DNA of 64,000 nt, from contig BPIL01000015.1 of NCBI GenBank assembly GCA_026004095.1, positions 1 through 64,000 of the forward strand, written 5' to 3'. This document shows positions 30,578-40,605 of this stretch, piece by piece. The notes under the pieces were generated by a model. That model was not told the origin of the DNA and made no database searches. It was given only the letters and a program-made list of their open reading frames with translations. A program made the position numbers and the translations under genes. This stretch comes from Meiothermus sp. GTDB taxonomy: Bacteria; Deinococcota; Deinococci; Deinococcales; Thermaceae. Every line of letters begins with the position of its first letter. The stretch's first letter is position 1.

Positions 30578-31345
30578 CTATTTTTTTAGCTCCACGCGGT
30601 CAATTATCTCGTTCTTCTCGTTGTAGGCCGTAATCAGCAGCCGCTCGGCGCTGGCTTCCAGGGTCAAGTAATTGGGGCTTTGGCGCCGCACTTTGCTTTG
30701 AGGGCGCACGCTCAAGAAACCCCGCAGCCAGGCCCCACCGCCGCCGGAAACGATGTGAACGATGCCCCTGGCCTCGAGCCGCTCGTAGCTGTGCTCGTGC
30801 CCGGCCAGCACCAGCGGCACGCGGTACTGGATGAGGAGGGGCTCAATGGACTGCCGCAGGCTGCGGGCGCCCCCATGCAGGCCCGAGGAGTAGAGGGGGC
30901 GGTGCAGGGCCACAATTTTCCAGGGGGCCTTAGAGGCTTTGAGGGCGGCTTCCAGCCAACGGCGCTGGGCCTGGCTAAAATGTTCCGAGTAGACCACGAA
31001 GACCTCGAGGTTTTCCAGCCGGAAAGTGTAGTAGGGCCCTTCGACCCTGAACAGCTCGAGCTGCTTGGCCAGGGCGGGTGCATCGTGGTTGCCAAATGCG
31101 GGATAAATGCGTACTGGGGGCAGCTCGTCCAGATAGCGGCGCACGGGCTCGCCTCGAGGGTAGAAGTTGTCCCCCACTGTCAGCAGGGCCTCGAAAGGCT
31201 TTTGCCGATGTTGCTCGTATATGGCTCCTGCAACCAGGGGGCGGTGTGGGGTCTCGGCCCCCCAGTCGCCCAGCACGGCCAGCCGCTGGGCCAGCCCCGG
31301 CAGGCCCAGGGCCAGCCCAAAGAAAAGAACCAGCAGGCGCCTCAT
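30578..31345 (-). CDS. Secreted metallophosphoesterase (purple acid phosphatase-like)
   Basis: VLGDWGAE, VGDNFYPRG, PAFGNHDA, VALHRPLYS, LAGHEHSYER. Confidence 0.88.
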   Translation of the reverse strand: MRRLLVLFFGLALGLPGLAQRLAVLGDWGAETPHRPLVAGAIYEQHRQKPFEALLTVGDNFYPRGEPVRRYLDELPPVRIYPAFGNHDAPALAKQLELFRVEGPYYTFRLENLEVFVVYSEHFSQAQRRWLEAALKASKAPWKIVALHRPLYSSGLHGGARSLRQSIEPLLIQYRVPLVLAGHEHSYERLEARGIVHIVSGGGGAWLRGFLSVRPQSKVRRQSPNYLTLEASAERLLITAYNEKNEIIDRVELKK

Positions 31346-31773
31346 GCCTTGGGCGGCTCTCCCTGGCGGGTGAGCTGCGATTCTTTAATACCGGCCTGCT
31401 CGAGCACCTGCTCGGCAATCAGGATGGGGGCCCCGGCGCGGATGGCCAGGGCCATGCCGTCGGAAGGGCGGCAGTCGATCTCGTACTCCAGGCCGCGCTG
31501 CTCCAGCACCAGCCTTCCGTAGAAGGTGCCGTTCTTGAGCTCGACGATCTCGAGGCGCAACACCTTTACCCCGAGCAGCTCGAGGGTGTTATGGAACAGA
31601 TCGGGGCCCAGCGGGCGGGGGGGTTTCTCGCCCGAGAGGTGCACCATGATGTTCTGGGTTTCCAAGGCCCCGATCACCACCGGCAAGAGCAGATCGTTCT
31701 CGGCCCTGAGCATCACGATCAGGTTGCCATTTCCCGGATCTACCCCCATTCCTTCGATGCGTGCGGGTACCAT
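31342..31773 (-). CDS. Bifunctional nuclease (DUF151) family protein
   Basis: LPVVIGALETQNIMVHLSGEKPPRPLGPDLFHNTLELLG...YEIDCRPSDGMALAIRAGAPILIAEQVLEQAG. Confidence 0.88.
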   Translation of the reverse strand: MVPARIEGMGVDPGNGNLIVMLRAENDLLLPVVIGALETQNIMVHLSGEKPPRPLGPDLFHNTLELLGVKVLRLEIVELKNGTFYGRLVLEQRGLEYEIDCRPSDGMALAIRAGAPILIAEQVLEQAGIKESQLTRQGEPPKA

Positions 31774-31858
31774 GCTTTGAGTATACGCAACTGGCTCGAG
31801 GCGATGTGTGCTGCAGGTTATGCACGGTGCTTGTCAATCTTCCAGAACCCTATAAACT

Positions 31859-32401
31859 ATGACCGTGAAAACCTATGCGGTGGAAGTAGCCGGGGTTCGT
31901 CGTGAGCTACCGGTGGTGCAGGTGGGCCCCGATGTGGCGGTGGCCCTGTTCAACATGCTGGGCGATACCGAGGTGGTGGAGGAGGCAGCCGCGGCCCTGG
32001 CCAAGCGGATGCCAGCCGAGATCGAAACCCTGGTGACGCCGGAGGTTAAGGCCGTGCCCCTGGCCCATGCCCTCTCGCGCCTGACCGGGAAGCCCTATGT
32101 GGTGGCCCGCAAAACCGAGAAACCCTACATGATTAACCCCGTGTCGCGCACGGTGATCTCCATCACCACTGGCAAGCCCCAGCTTCTGGTGCTGGATGGA
32201 ACCGACGTGCCCCTCATCAAGGGCAAAAAGGTGGCCATCGTGGACGATGTGGTCTCGACGGGGAGCACGCTCAAGGGCCTTTCCGACCTCATTACCGATG
32301 TGGGCGGGCAGGTGGCCGCTGTGCTGGCCGTGTTTACCGAGGGTTCCCCCCGCGAAGACGTGATCGCCCTGGGGCATCTGCCGCTCTTCAAACCGGATTG
32401 A
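31859..32401 (+). CDS. Phosphoribosyltransferase-family protein (adenine PRTase-like), paralogue 1
   Basis: PRPP-binding motif [22 protein letters not shown]. Confidence 0.82.
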   Translation: MTVKTYAVEVAGVRRELPVVQVGPDVAVALFNMLGDTEVVEEAAAALAKRMPAEIETLVTPEVKAVPLAHALSRLTGKPYVVARKTEKPYMINPVSRTVISITTGKPQLLVLDGTDVPLIKGKKVAIVDDVVSTGSTLKGLSDLITDVGGQVAAVLAVFTEGSPREDVIALGHLPLFKPD

Positions 32402-32546
32402 ACGAAGGCCCGAACCGCGGGGTAAAAGGGTCGCTCTCCCAACCCCGTAATTCCTGGAGCCAGACGACCTTCGTATACGGCTATTCACACGTATACTCAT
32501 GGTGTTCGAATAGGCTAAGTCCTTGGTGCAACAAGGGAGTGTAACT

Positions 32547-33083
32547 ATGGAAACCTATCCCATCACAATAGGCAAAATCACCCGTCATGTACCGGTGGTT
32601 GAAACCCTGCCGGGCGTTCACATCCCTCTAGTTGAGATTATGGGCGATGTGGAGCTGGTGCAGGCCGCCGCCGAAGGGCTGGTCAAGCACCTGCCCCCCG
32701 AGACCGATGCCCTGCTGACCCTCGAGACCTCCCCCATCGTGCTGGCCCATACCATGAGCGCCCTCTGCGGCAAGCCCTATGTGGTGGTGCGCCGCAAGCG
32801 CCGCCCCTACATGCAAGACCCCATTATCCAGGAGGTGGAGTCGCTGACCCTGGGCGTAACCGAGACCCTCTGGTTGGACAGCCGCATGGCTGAAAAGCTG
32901 ATGGGCCAGAATGTGGCCCTGGTCTTCGACGTGGTCTCCTCGGGGGGCACCATGAACGCGCTCGAGAAAGTAGCCAAAAAGGCCGGGGCCACCGTGGTAG
33001 CCCGCCTGGCTGCTTTCCACCAGGGCAACAGCAAGCTGCCCATCACCTTCCTCTCGGAGATTCCCATCCTGCAAACGGCTTAG
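32547..33083 (+). CDS. Phosphoribosyltransferase-family protein, paralogue 2 with altered PRPP loop
   Basis: Same architecture as the upstream gene (YPITIGKITRHVPVVETLPGVHIPLVEIMGDVELV vs [35 protein letters not shown]); PRPP loop is NVALVFDVVSSGGTMNAL. Confidence 0.8.
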   Translation: METYPITIGKITRHVPVVETLPGVHIPLVEIMGDVELVQAAAEGLVKHLPPETDALLTLETSPIVLAHTMSALCGKPYVVVRRKRRPYMQDPIIQEVESLTLGVTETLWLDSRMAEKLMGQNVALVFDVVSSGGTMNALEKVAKKAGATVVARLAAFHQGNSKLPITFLSEIPILQTA

Positions 33084-33132
33084 CGTAAACCACCTGCCCC
33101 AGGCCGGCGGCTGTTGGTGGAGTAGCTGTTCT

Positions 33133-33789
33133 TTACCCGCCGCCGCGCTTCTGCTGGGCAAACAGCCACTGGATGAACTCGAGCTCCCGGTACACCCGGT
33201 TCCAGACATCGTGCTTTTCGGTGGGGTACTCGGTGAAGCGGGCCCGGGTGTTGCCGGCCTTGGCTAGAGCATCGGCCAGCGCCCTGGAGAAGCTCACCGG
33301 CACCACTTCGTCCGCGGCGCCGTGAAAGTTCCAGATGGGCACCTTGCCCAGCCGTTGCCAGACCATAAAGGGGTCGGCGGCCCCGCAGATGGGGGCGATG
33401 GCGGCAAAGCGCCGGGGGTACAGGCAGCCCAGATTCCAACTGCCATAACCCCCCATCGAGAGGCCGGTCAGGTAGACCCGCCGGGGGTTGGTTTTGTGCT
33501 GTTGCTCCACCTGGCTCAGCAATTCGTAGGCCTGCGCCAGGGGCTCCCCGGCCCACTGCTGCCCTTTGGGGCACTGGGGCATCAGCACCACGGCGGGCCA
33601 GCGCTGGGGGTTCTCTTGAATGGCCGGGCCGATGCCCACCGTGCTTTGCTTCTGGCCGTCGCTACCCCGCTCACCGGAGCCGTGCAGGAACAGAATCAGG
33701 GGCCAGCCAGCTTTGGGGGGCTTTCCTTCGGGTAGGTAGAGGGCGTAGGGGAGCTGTGAACGGGGCTTGTGGTAGCTAAATGGATTCAT
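33133..33789 (-). CDS. Alpha/beta-hydrolase esterase (phospholipase/carboxylesterase-like)
   Basis: PLILFLHGSGERGSDG, VYLTGLSMGGYGSWNL (GLSMGG nucleophile), IWNFHGAADEVVPV. Confidence 0.85.
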   Translation of the reverse strand: MNPFSYHKPRSQLPYALYLPEGKPPKAGWPLILFLHGSGERGSDGQKQSTVGIGPAIQENPQRWPAVVLMPQCPKGQQWAGEPLAQAYELLSQVEQQHKTNPRRVYLTGLSMGGYGSWNLGCLYPRRFAAIAPICGAADPFMVWQRLGKVPIWNFHGAADEVVPVSFSRALADALAKAGNTRARFTEYPTEKHDVWNRVYRELEFIQWLFAQQKRGGG

Positions 33790-33823
33790 GATCTGAGTCT
33801 AATACCAAGGTTGGCAGCGGGTT

Positions 33824-34228
33824 TTACCTGTCCAGTACCACCAAGGTTACTGTCGCTTTAGAAAAGAGCTTCTCGGCAAACACCACAGACTCCACCACGC
33901 ACAAGGAGCGGCCCGGTTTAAGCACCTCGGCCCGGCAGCGTAGGAGCCCGCCCTGGGCAGGTCGCAGCAGGTTGATCTTGAACTCCACGGTGAGCACATA
34001 CTGACCGGGCTTAATCAGGGTTGCGGCGGCGGTTCCGGCGCTGTGGTCGGCCATGGTGGCCTGTACGCCGGCGTGGATAAAGCCATCTTGCTGCTGGTGG
34101 TGTGCCTGGATGTCCACCGCCGTTTCGCACCAGCCCTCACCCACGTCAAGCAGCCTCAGGCCGATGTGCTGAACAAAGTGGGCCTGGGTGTAGAGGCGCT
34201 GGATCTCCTCGAGGTTGCTCGGATGCAT
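33824..34228 (-). CDS. PaaI-family hotdog thioesterase
   Basis: HHQQQDGFIHAGVQATMADHSAGTAAATLIKPGQYVLTVEFKINLLRPAQGG. Confidence 0.87.
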   Translation of the reverse strand: MHPSNLEEIQRLYTQAHFVQHIGLRLLDVGEGWCETAVDIQAHHQQQDGFIHAGVQATMADHSAGTAAATLIKPGQYVLTVEFKINLLRPAQGGLLRCRAEVLKPGRSLCVVESVVFAEKLFSKATVTLVVLDR

Positions 34229-34233
34229 GGGCG

Positions 34234-35889
34234 CTATACCAGCACCGGCTCCTCGTACACCCCGTACACAGCCCGGAGTTCGTCCATCATCTCACCCAGG
34301 GTGCAGTAGGCCAGGGCGCAGTCCACGAAGTAGGGCATGGTGTTGCGCCCTTCTTTGGCGGCCTGCCGCAGCGCTGCCAGGGCCTGCTGCACGGCCTGGG
34401 GGTCGCGCTCGCGCCGTACCCGGGCCAGCCGCTCGGCCTGCACGCGCTCCACCTCGGGGTCAATGAGCTGGATGGGCACCTGGAGGCCTTCGTCCTGGAA
34501 GGCATTCACCCCCACGATAATCCGCTCGCCCCGCTCCACTTCCTGCTGGAAGCGGTAGCTGGCGTCGGCGATCTCACGCAGGAAGTAGCCCTCCTCGATG
34601 GCCCGCACCACCCCGCCCATGCGCCGGATCTCCTCGATGATCTGCATGGCCTGGGTCTCCATCTGGTCGGTGAGCCACTCCACGTAGTAGCTGCCCCCCA
34701 GCGGGTCGGCGGTATGGGTTACGCCCGACTCGTAGGCGATAATCTGCTGGGTGCGCAGGGCGATCTTGGCCGATTCCTCGGTGGGGAGGGCCAGGGCCTC
34801 ATCGTAGGCGTCGGTGTGCAGGCTGTTGGTGCCGCCCAGCACGGCGGCCAGGGCCTGAATGGCTACCCGCGCGATGTTGATGAGGGGCTGCTGGGCGGTA
34901 AGCGAGACCCCGGCGGTCTGGGCGTGGGTGCGCAGCATCCAGCTCTGGGGGTTTTTGGCCCCATAGCGGTGCCGCATTTCTTTAGCCCAGATGCGCCGGG
35001 CAGCCCGGAACTTGCAAATTTCCTCGAAGAAGTCGTTGTGGGCGTTGAAGAAAAATGAGATGCGGGGGGCGAACTCGTCTATTTCCAGCCCGCGTTTGAG
35101 AGCCCACTCCACGTACTCGAAGCCATCGGCCAGGGTGTAGGCCAGCTCCTGCACGGCGGTGGAGCCGGCCTCGCGGATGTGGTAGCCCGAGACCGAGATA
35201 AAATTCCACTTGGGCACGTTGCGGGGCCCCCACTCGAAGGTATCAATGACCAGCTTGGTGGAGGGTTCGGGCGGGAAGATAAACTCTTTCTGGGCGATAA
35301 ATTCCTTCAGGATGTCGTTCTGGATGGTGCCGCCCAGCTTGTTCCAGTCGTAGCCTTTTTTCTTGGCGGCGGCCAGGTACATGGCCCAGATGGCGTTGGC
35401 CGGCGAGTTGATGGTCATGGAGGTGGTGACCTCTTCCAGGTTGATCCCCTCGAAGAGAATCTCCATATCGGCCAGGCTGCTTACCGCCACCCCGCACTTG
35501 CCCACCTCGCCCTTGGAAAGCGGATGGTCGGAGTCGTAGCCCATCAGGGTGGGCAGGTCGAAGGCGGTGGAAAGCCCGTTCTGCCCGGCGGCCAGCAGCT
35601 TCTTGAAGCGCTCGTTGGTCTGCTCGGCGGTGCCAAACCCAGCAAACATCCGCATGGTCCAGAGGCGGCTCCTGTACATCGAGCCATAAACCCCCCGGGT
35701 GTAGGGGTACTCGCCGGGGTAGCCCAGCTTTTCGGCGTAGTCGAAGTCCGGCAGGTCTTCCGGGGTATAGAGCGGCTCGGGGGCGATGTCCGAGAGGGTT
35801 TTGTGGGCCACCTTGCGCTCGGGCATCTTAGCCAGGGATTTCTGGTAGGTCTCCCGCATCCAGGCGTGCTTGGGTCTGGGCTGTGCCAT
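34234..35889 (-). CDS. Methylmalonyl-CoA mutase, large (alpha) subunit catalytic domain
   Basis: [61 protein letters not shown]...[39 protein letters not shown]. Start reassigned to the Met at 35889 rather than 37137. Confidence 0.93.
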   Translation of the reverse strand: MAQPRPKHAWMRETYQKSLAKMPERKVAHKTLSDIAPEPLYTPEDLPDFDYAEKLGYPGEYPYTRGVYGSMYRSRLWTMRMFAGFGTAEQTNERFKKLLAAGQNGLSTAFDLPTLMGYDSDHPLSKGEVGKCGVAVSSLADMEILFEGINLEEVTTSMTINSPANAIWAMYLAAAKKKGYDWNKLGGTIQNDILKEFIAQKEFIFPPEPSTKLVIDTFEWGPRNVPKWNFISVSGYHIREAGSTAVQELAYTLADGFEYVEWALKRGLEIDEFAPRISFFFNAHNDFFEEICKFRAARRIWAKEMRHRYGAKNPQSWMLRTHAQTAGVSLTAQQPLINIARVAIQALAAVLGGTNSLHTDAYDEALALPTEESAKIALRTQQIIAYESGVTHTADPLGGSYYVEWLTDQMETQAMQIIEEIRRMGGVVRAIEEGYFLREIADASYRFQQEVERGERIIVGVNAFQDEGLQVPIQLIDPEVERVQAERLARVRRERDPQAVQQALAALRQAAKEGRNTMPYFVDCALAYCTLGEMMDELRAVYGVYEEPVLV

Positions 35890-35895
35890 GCACCG

Positions 35896-35934
35896 ATTAT
35901 ATAACGGATTTGAGGCAGCAGGAGGATAATCCGT
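35896..35934 (-). promoter_or_regulatory. Putative mutase promoter with inverted repeat
   Basis: Minus-strand TATAAT (35896-35901) 6 nt before ATG; inverted repeat ACGGATT (35904-35910) / AATCCGT (35928-35934) bracketing the -35 area. Confidence 0.45.
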
Positions 35935-36138
35935 CAGACAATTGAGGCTTCTATCAGGTGCAGCATGGAAGCGAATAAAACTATACCCAGCCCCATTCCT
36001 TACCTGCCCTGCGGGCCCACAACCGCACCGGAAATGGGTTTCGTCGTAAAGCGGCCCTTTGGCTGGTCGGATGGGTGTATATGATAAAGGCCAGGTGGCG
36101 CTTTGTGCTTCACGAGCAAACCTGTAGAATAAATCGCT

Positions 36139-37185
36139 ATGGCTGGCTTGCTTTCGTTTCGCGGCGAGGATGTGGGTATTGACCTGGGCACCGCCTCGGT
36201 GCTGATTTATATGCGTGGCAAAGGCATTGTGCTGCGAGAGCCCTCGGTTATTGCCATGGTCAGCGATACCAAAGAAGTCAAAGCGGTGGGGGCTGAAGCC
36301 TACCGGATGCTGGGGCGTACGCCGGGCAATATTGTGGCGGCCCGTCCCCTCAAAGATGGGGTGATTGCCGACTATACCCTGACCGAGCGGATGCTCACCC
36401 TGTTTATCAGGAAGGTTTTGCCCCCGCTGCGCTTTTTCCGCCCGCAGGTGATGGTGGGGGTGCCTTCTGGGGTGACCGAGGTGGAACGCCGCGCGGTGGT
36501 GCAGGCCATTGTGGAAGCCGGTGCCAAACGGGCCTATCTGATTGATGAACCCCTGGCAGCGGCCATTGGGGCGGGCATTAAGATTGCCGAACCCACCGGC
36601 AGCATGGTAGTGGACATTGGGGGCGGCTCCAGCGATATTGCGGTGATCTCGTTGGGCGGGATCGTGCGCTCGACCAGCCTGCGCATTGCCGGTAACGAGT
36701 TCGATGATTCCATCATTCGATTCGTCCGTAACAAGTACAGCCTCCTGATCGGGGAGCGCACCGCCGAGGAGCTTAAGATCAAAATTGGAGCGGCCAAGCT
36801 GGCACCGGGGGAGCAGGGCATGGTAGCCGAGGTGCGGGGTCGCGACCTGATTTCGGGACTGCCCAAAAGCATCGAGGTAACCACCGACGATGTGATCGAA
36901 GCCCTCAAGGAGCCCCTGGAGAAGATTGTTCAGGGGGTGAAGAGCGTGCTCGAGACCACCCCGCCCGAACTGGTGGCCGATATCATCGACCGGGGCATTT
37001 TGCTGACCGGTGGGGGGGCCTTGCTGCGCAATCTGGACTTGCTGTTGCAGGAGGCCACCGGTGTACCGGTGGTGGTGGCCGAAAACGCTGTGGAGGCAGT
37101 GGCGCTGGGCACCGGCAAGGCCCTCGACATGCTGCATGTGTTGCGGGATGCCCTGGTTACCTCTGATAACGTGCTAAGGCGGTAA
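36139..37185 (+). CDS. mreB: Rod-shape determining protein MreB
   Basis: [94 protein letters not shown]. Confidence 0.95.
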   Translation: MAGLLSFRGEDVGIDLGTASVLIYMRGKGIVLREPSVIAMVSDTKEVKAVGAEAYRMLGRTPGNIVAARPLKDGVIADYTLTERMLTLFIRKVLPPLRFFRPQVMVGVPSGVTEVERRAVVQAIVEAGAKRAYLIDEPLAAAIGAGIKIAEPTGSMVVDIGGGSSDIAVISLGGIVRSTSLRIAGNEFDDSIIRFVRNKYSLLIGERTAEELKIKIGAAKLAPGEQGMVAEVRGRDLISGLPKSIEVTTDDVIEALKEPLEKIVQGVKSVLETTPPELVADIIDRGILLTGGGALLRNLDLLLQEATGVPVVVAENAVEAVALGTGKALDMLHVLRDALVTSDNVLRR

Positions 37186-37260
37186 CTGGCGAGGCCCGGA
37201 CGGGCTGTGTGGACTCATCCGCAGCGTCGCTTTGTCATGTAGTGCGGGATTGGAACGTTT

Positions 37261-38253
37261 ATGCTGCTCTCCGAAATTGCCCAGCGCCTAGGGGGTCGCC
37301 TCGAGGGCCCCGATATCGAGATTACCGCTTTAGCCCCGCCCGACCGGGCCAGGCCAGGAGAGCTGGTGGTGGTGCGGGAGGCCCGGTTCCTGCCGGCTGC
37401 GCTGCAGGGGGGGGCGGCTTTGCTGCTGGATGAAACAGCCCCGTGCCCCCCGTCTGTTAGCCGGGTTCGGGTGCCCTCGGTACAAAAGGCCTGGCCTTTG
37501 GTGCTGGCCCTTTTCAACCGACCCGAAACCTGGGCGGAGGTGGGTGTGCACCCCACCGCCACCCTCGAGGCGGGGGTGGAGGTGGATCCCACTGCTTCGA
37601 TAGGGGCTTATGTGCTGGTGTGCCGGGGGGCCAAGGTGGGGGCGGGCGCGGTGATAGCGCCCTACTGCTATATCGGTGAGCAGGCCGAGATAGGCCCCCG
37701 AACGGTGCTCGAGCCCCGGGTGACGCTCTACCCACGCACCCGTGTGGGGGCGGACTGCCACATTGGTGCAGGCACGGTGCTGGGCGCTATTGGATTTGGC
37801 TTTCAAGATCAGCAGCGCCTGCCCCATACCGGCCGGGTGGTGCTGGAGGATGGGGTGGAGCTGGGGGCCAATTGCGTGGTACAGCGCAGCGTGGTGGGGG
37901 AGACCCGCATTGGTGCGCACAGCAAAATTGGCGACCTCACCGATATCGGCCACAACGTTCAGATAGGAAAAAACGTGGTCATGGTGGGTAGCAGTGCCAT
38001 CGGTGGCAGTGCGGTGCTGGAGGATGGGGTGCTGATGGGAGGCTGGGTGGTGATCGCCGACCACGTGCGGGTGGGCCAGGGGGCCCGGCTGGCTGGCAGC
38101 AGCGCCATCTCCAAGAACGTTCCGGCGGGTGAGACCTGGGCCGGGGGGATTCCGGCGCAGCCGGCCCGCCGGCATTGGCGGCGGTTGGCCCTGCTGGATT
38201 GGCTGGCTGGTATGGAACGTACCTTGCGGCAGTTTTTGCAACCGTCGCGCTGA
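37261..38253 (+). CDS. lpxD: UDP-3-O-acylglucosamine N-acyltransferase
   Basis: Hexapeptide beta-helix, TDIGHNVQIGKNVVMVGSSAIGGSAVLEDGVLMGG; cluster context lpxC/fabZ/lpxA. Confidence 0.88.
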   Translation: MLLSEIAQRLGGRLEGPDIEITALAPPDRARPGELVVVREARFLPAALQGGAALLLDETAPCPPSVSRVRVPSVQKAWPLVLALFNRPETWAEVGVHPTATLEAGVEVDPTASIGAYVLVCRGAKVGAGAVIAPYCYIGEQAEIGPRTVLEPRVTLYPRTRVGADCHIGAGTVLGAIGFGFQDQQRLPHTGRVVLEDGVELGANCVVQRSVVGETRIGAHSKIGDLTDIGHNVQIGKNVVMVGSSAIGGSAVLEDGVLMGGWVVIADHVRVGQGARLAGSSAISKNVPAGETWAGGIPAQPARRHWRRLALLDWLAGMERTLRQFLQPSR

Positions 38254-38265
38254 GCTGGAAGCCTT

Positions 38266-39030
38266 ATGACCCTGCGTGGAATTGGCCTTCACAGCGGCGA
38301 ACCTGCCACGGTACGGTTTCATCCGGCCGAGGGGCCGGTGCGGTTCTGGGTGGGGGGGCTCGAGCTGCGCCCGCTGGCCTCGAGCGTGGTGGACACCGCC
38401 CGCTGCACGGTGTTGGGTGGGGATAACCTGCGCTTGATGACCGTGGAACACCTGCTGGCCGCCCTCTTTATTCGGGGCATCTGGGAGGGCCTGGTCATCG
38501 AAGTAACCGGCCCGGAGATTCCCATTCTGGATGGCAGCGCCCAGGAATGGTGGGCCGCCCTGGAGGGCTTTCCAGCGCTGAGCCCCCAGGCGCGGCCGGT
38601 GGGCGGTGCTATCCGGGTGGAGGAGGGGCGTAGCAGTGTGCTGGCCCAGCCAGCGGAGCAGTTTACCCTTACTGTCACCATCCTTTTCCCCCACCCCAGG
38701 ATCGGCTACCAGCAGGTGCAGTGCCCCCCCACGCCGCTTACGGCGCTGGCCCCGGCCCGTACCTTTGGCTTTCTGCACGAGGTGGAGGCGCTGCGGGCCC
38801 GCGGCCTCATCCAGGGCGCTTCTCTGGAGAATGCCCTGGTCTTCAGCGAGCACGGCCCGGTCAACACACCCCGAATGCTGCACGAGCCCGTGTACCACAA
38901 GGCCCTGGATTTTCTGGGCGACCTGTACCTGGCCGGCAGGCCCTACCGGGGGCGGTTTGTGGCCCACCGGGCCTCGCACCGCTTGCATGTGGGGCTAGCC
39001 AGGCTGTTACAGGACGAAGGGCCGCGTTGA
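38266..39030 (+). CDS. lpxC: UDP-3-O-acyl-N-acetylglucosamine deacetylase (short form)
   Basis: GIGLHSGEPATVRFHPA, TVEHLLAALFIRGI, GPEIPILDGSAQEW, ASLENALVF, HKALDFLGDLYLAGRP (zinc His/Asp motif). Confidence 0.9.
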   Translation: MTLRGIGLHSGEPATVRFHPAEGPVRFWVGGLELRPLASSVVDTARCTVLGGDNLRLMTVEHLLAALFIRGIWEGLVIEVTGPEIPILDGSAQEWWAALEGFPALSPQARPVGGAIRVEEGRSSVLAQPAEQFTLTVTILFPHPRIGYQQVQCPPTPLTALAPARTFGFLHEVEALRARGLIQGASLENALVFSEHGPVNTPRMLHEPVYHKALDFLGDLYLAGRPYRGRFVAHRASHRLHVGLARLLQDEGPR

Positions 39031-39162
39031 GCCAACCCCTGCACCTGTGATTTTTCTGAGCGTTTTCTAAAGCCTGGTCGGATGAAAAAGTGGTTGTAAA
39101 TGGGGCTTAAGTGTATCATCCTGCTGGGGACACAGGGTTTGTGCACATATTCCGAGGATTCT

Positions 39163-40125
39163 ATGGAGCTAAAAGTAGGCGTTGTGGGTGTTGGTGTGAT
39201 GGGGACGTACCACGCTCAGGTATACGCGGGACTGCCAGGGGTTCGTCTGGTAGGGGTGGTCGATCCCGATCCTTTCCGTCAGGCGGCCATCGAACAAGAC
39301 CTGGAAGTGCCGGCTTTTTCCAGCCCGGAAGATCTGCTGGGCCAGGTGCAGGCAGTCTCCATTGCCTCGCCCACCTCTTTTCACTACGAGCAGGCCCGCA
39401 TGTTTTTGGAGGCCGGCGTGCATGTGCTACTGGAGAAGCCCATGACCCGCACCATGCACGAGGCGCGGGAGCTGGTGCGGCTGGCTGAACAGCGGGGGGT
39501 GGTTTTGCAGGTGGGGCACATCCTGCGCTTTTACCGGGCGGTGGGTGACCTCATGCACATGGTCAGGAACCCCTGGGTGCTCGAGGCCCGCCGTATAGGC
39601 AACAACCGCCGGATCCGCGACATTGGGGTGGTGCTCGACCTGATGATCCACGATCTGGATCTGGTGCTTTTGCTCCTGCGGGAAAAGCCCCTGCGCTACA
39701 GCGTGGTGGGCCGGCAGGTGGATGGGCTGGATGAGTACGCCCAGGCCGTGGTGGACTTCCCCTCGGGGGCCCGGGCGCTGTTTACCGCCAGCCGCATTTC
39801 GCCCCAGGCCGAGCGCTCGCTGACCATTACCCAGCCCGGCGAGGTGCTGCGGCTGGATTTCAACAGCGAATACACCGAACTCTCGCTGCACCGCTCGCCG
39901 CCCGTGCATCCAGACCCCGACCGCGTTGAACCCAACGGGCGCACCCAGGTACAGACCGAGCGCATCGCCATTCACAACGACAACCCCCTGCGGCGCCAGC
40001 TTAAGCATTTTGTGGACCGGATTCAGAAAGGGGAACCCTCGCTGGTGACCCTCGAGGACGACCTGCAGGCCCTCGAGCTGGCCCTCGAGCTTTCCAACGC
40101 CCTCCAGCCGGTGATGAGCCGCTGA
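39163..40125 (+). CDS. Gfo/Idh/MocA-family NAD(P)-dependent oxidoreductase
   Basis: VGVVGVGVMGTYHAQVYAGLPGVRLVGVVDPDPFRQ; SIASPTSFHYEQARMFLEAGVHVLLEKPM. Confidence 0.9.
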   Translation: MELKVGVVGVGVMGTYHAQVYAGLPGVRLVGVVDPDPFRQAAIEQDLEVPAFSSPEDLLGQVQAVSIASPTSFHYEQARMFLEAGVHVLLEKPMTRTMHEARELVRLAEQRGVVLQVGHILRFYRAVGDLMHMVRNPWVLEARRIGNNRRIRDIGVVLDLMIHDLDLVLLLLREKPLRYSVVGRQVDGLDEYAQAVVDFPSGARALFTASRISPQAERSLTITQPGEVLRLDFNSEYTELSLHRSPPVHPDPDRVEPNGRTQVQTERIAIHNDNPLRRQLKHFVDRIQKGEPSLVTLEDDLQALELALELSNALQPVMSR

Positions 40126-40161
40126 GACCCCGTGGCGGCCCCGGCCCTTTAGTATTAAGCC

Positions 40162-40605
40162 GTGGACATTTACGAGATTCTCAAGCTCCTACCACACCGC
40201 TACCCGTTCTTGCTGATTGACCGGGTGCTGGAAGCCGACGAAAAGCGTTTTCGGGCCTTGAAGAACGTTTCGTTTAACGAGCCGCATTTTCAAGGCCATT
40301 TTCCTGGCTATCCCATCATGCCCGGGGTGTTGTTGATCGAGGCCATGGCCCAGGGCTCGGTAGCGGTGGTGACCAAACAGCCGGAATTCAAGCCGGGGGG
40401 GCTGGTGTTTCTGGTGGGGGTGGAGGAGGCCCGCTTCAAGAAGCCGGTGGTTCCGGGCGACACCCTGATACTGGAAGGGGAACTGCTGGCCTACCGGCGG
40501 GGTTTGGGCAAGGTAAAGGTTGAGGCCAGGGTCGAGGGCGAGTTGCGGGCCGAGGCCACCCTGAGCTTTGTGCTGCGCTCGGATACAGGAGGCGCTGTTT
40601 CGTGA
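40162..40605 (+). CDS. fabZ: 3-hydroxyacyl-ACP dehydratase
   Basis: GTG start; LLPHRYPFLLIDRVLE, NVSFNEPHFQGHFPGYPIMPGVLLIEAMAQ. Confidence 0.95.
   Translation: MDIYEILKLLPHRYPFLLIDRVLEADEKRFRALKNVSFNEPHFQGHFPGYPIMPGVLLIEAMAQGSVAVVTKQPEFKPGGLVFLVGVEEARFKKPVVPGDTLILEGELLAYRRGLGKVKVEARVEGELRAEATLSFVLRSDTGGAVS

Noticed and set aside
35890-36138. Possible cobalamin riboswitch upstream of the mutase
   Set aside because: No B12-box-like sequence seen, and the strong -10 lies 6 nt before the start, leaving no 5'UTR.
34234-37137. 967-aa minus-strand ORF
   Set aside because: Only 34234-35889 encodes the mutase; the upstream part is antisense to mreB and lacks stops because of GC-rich codon usage.
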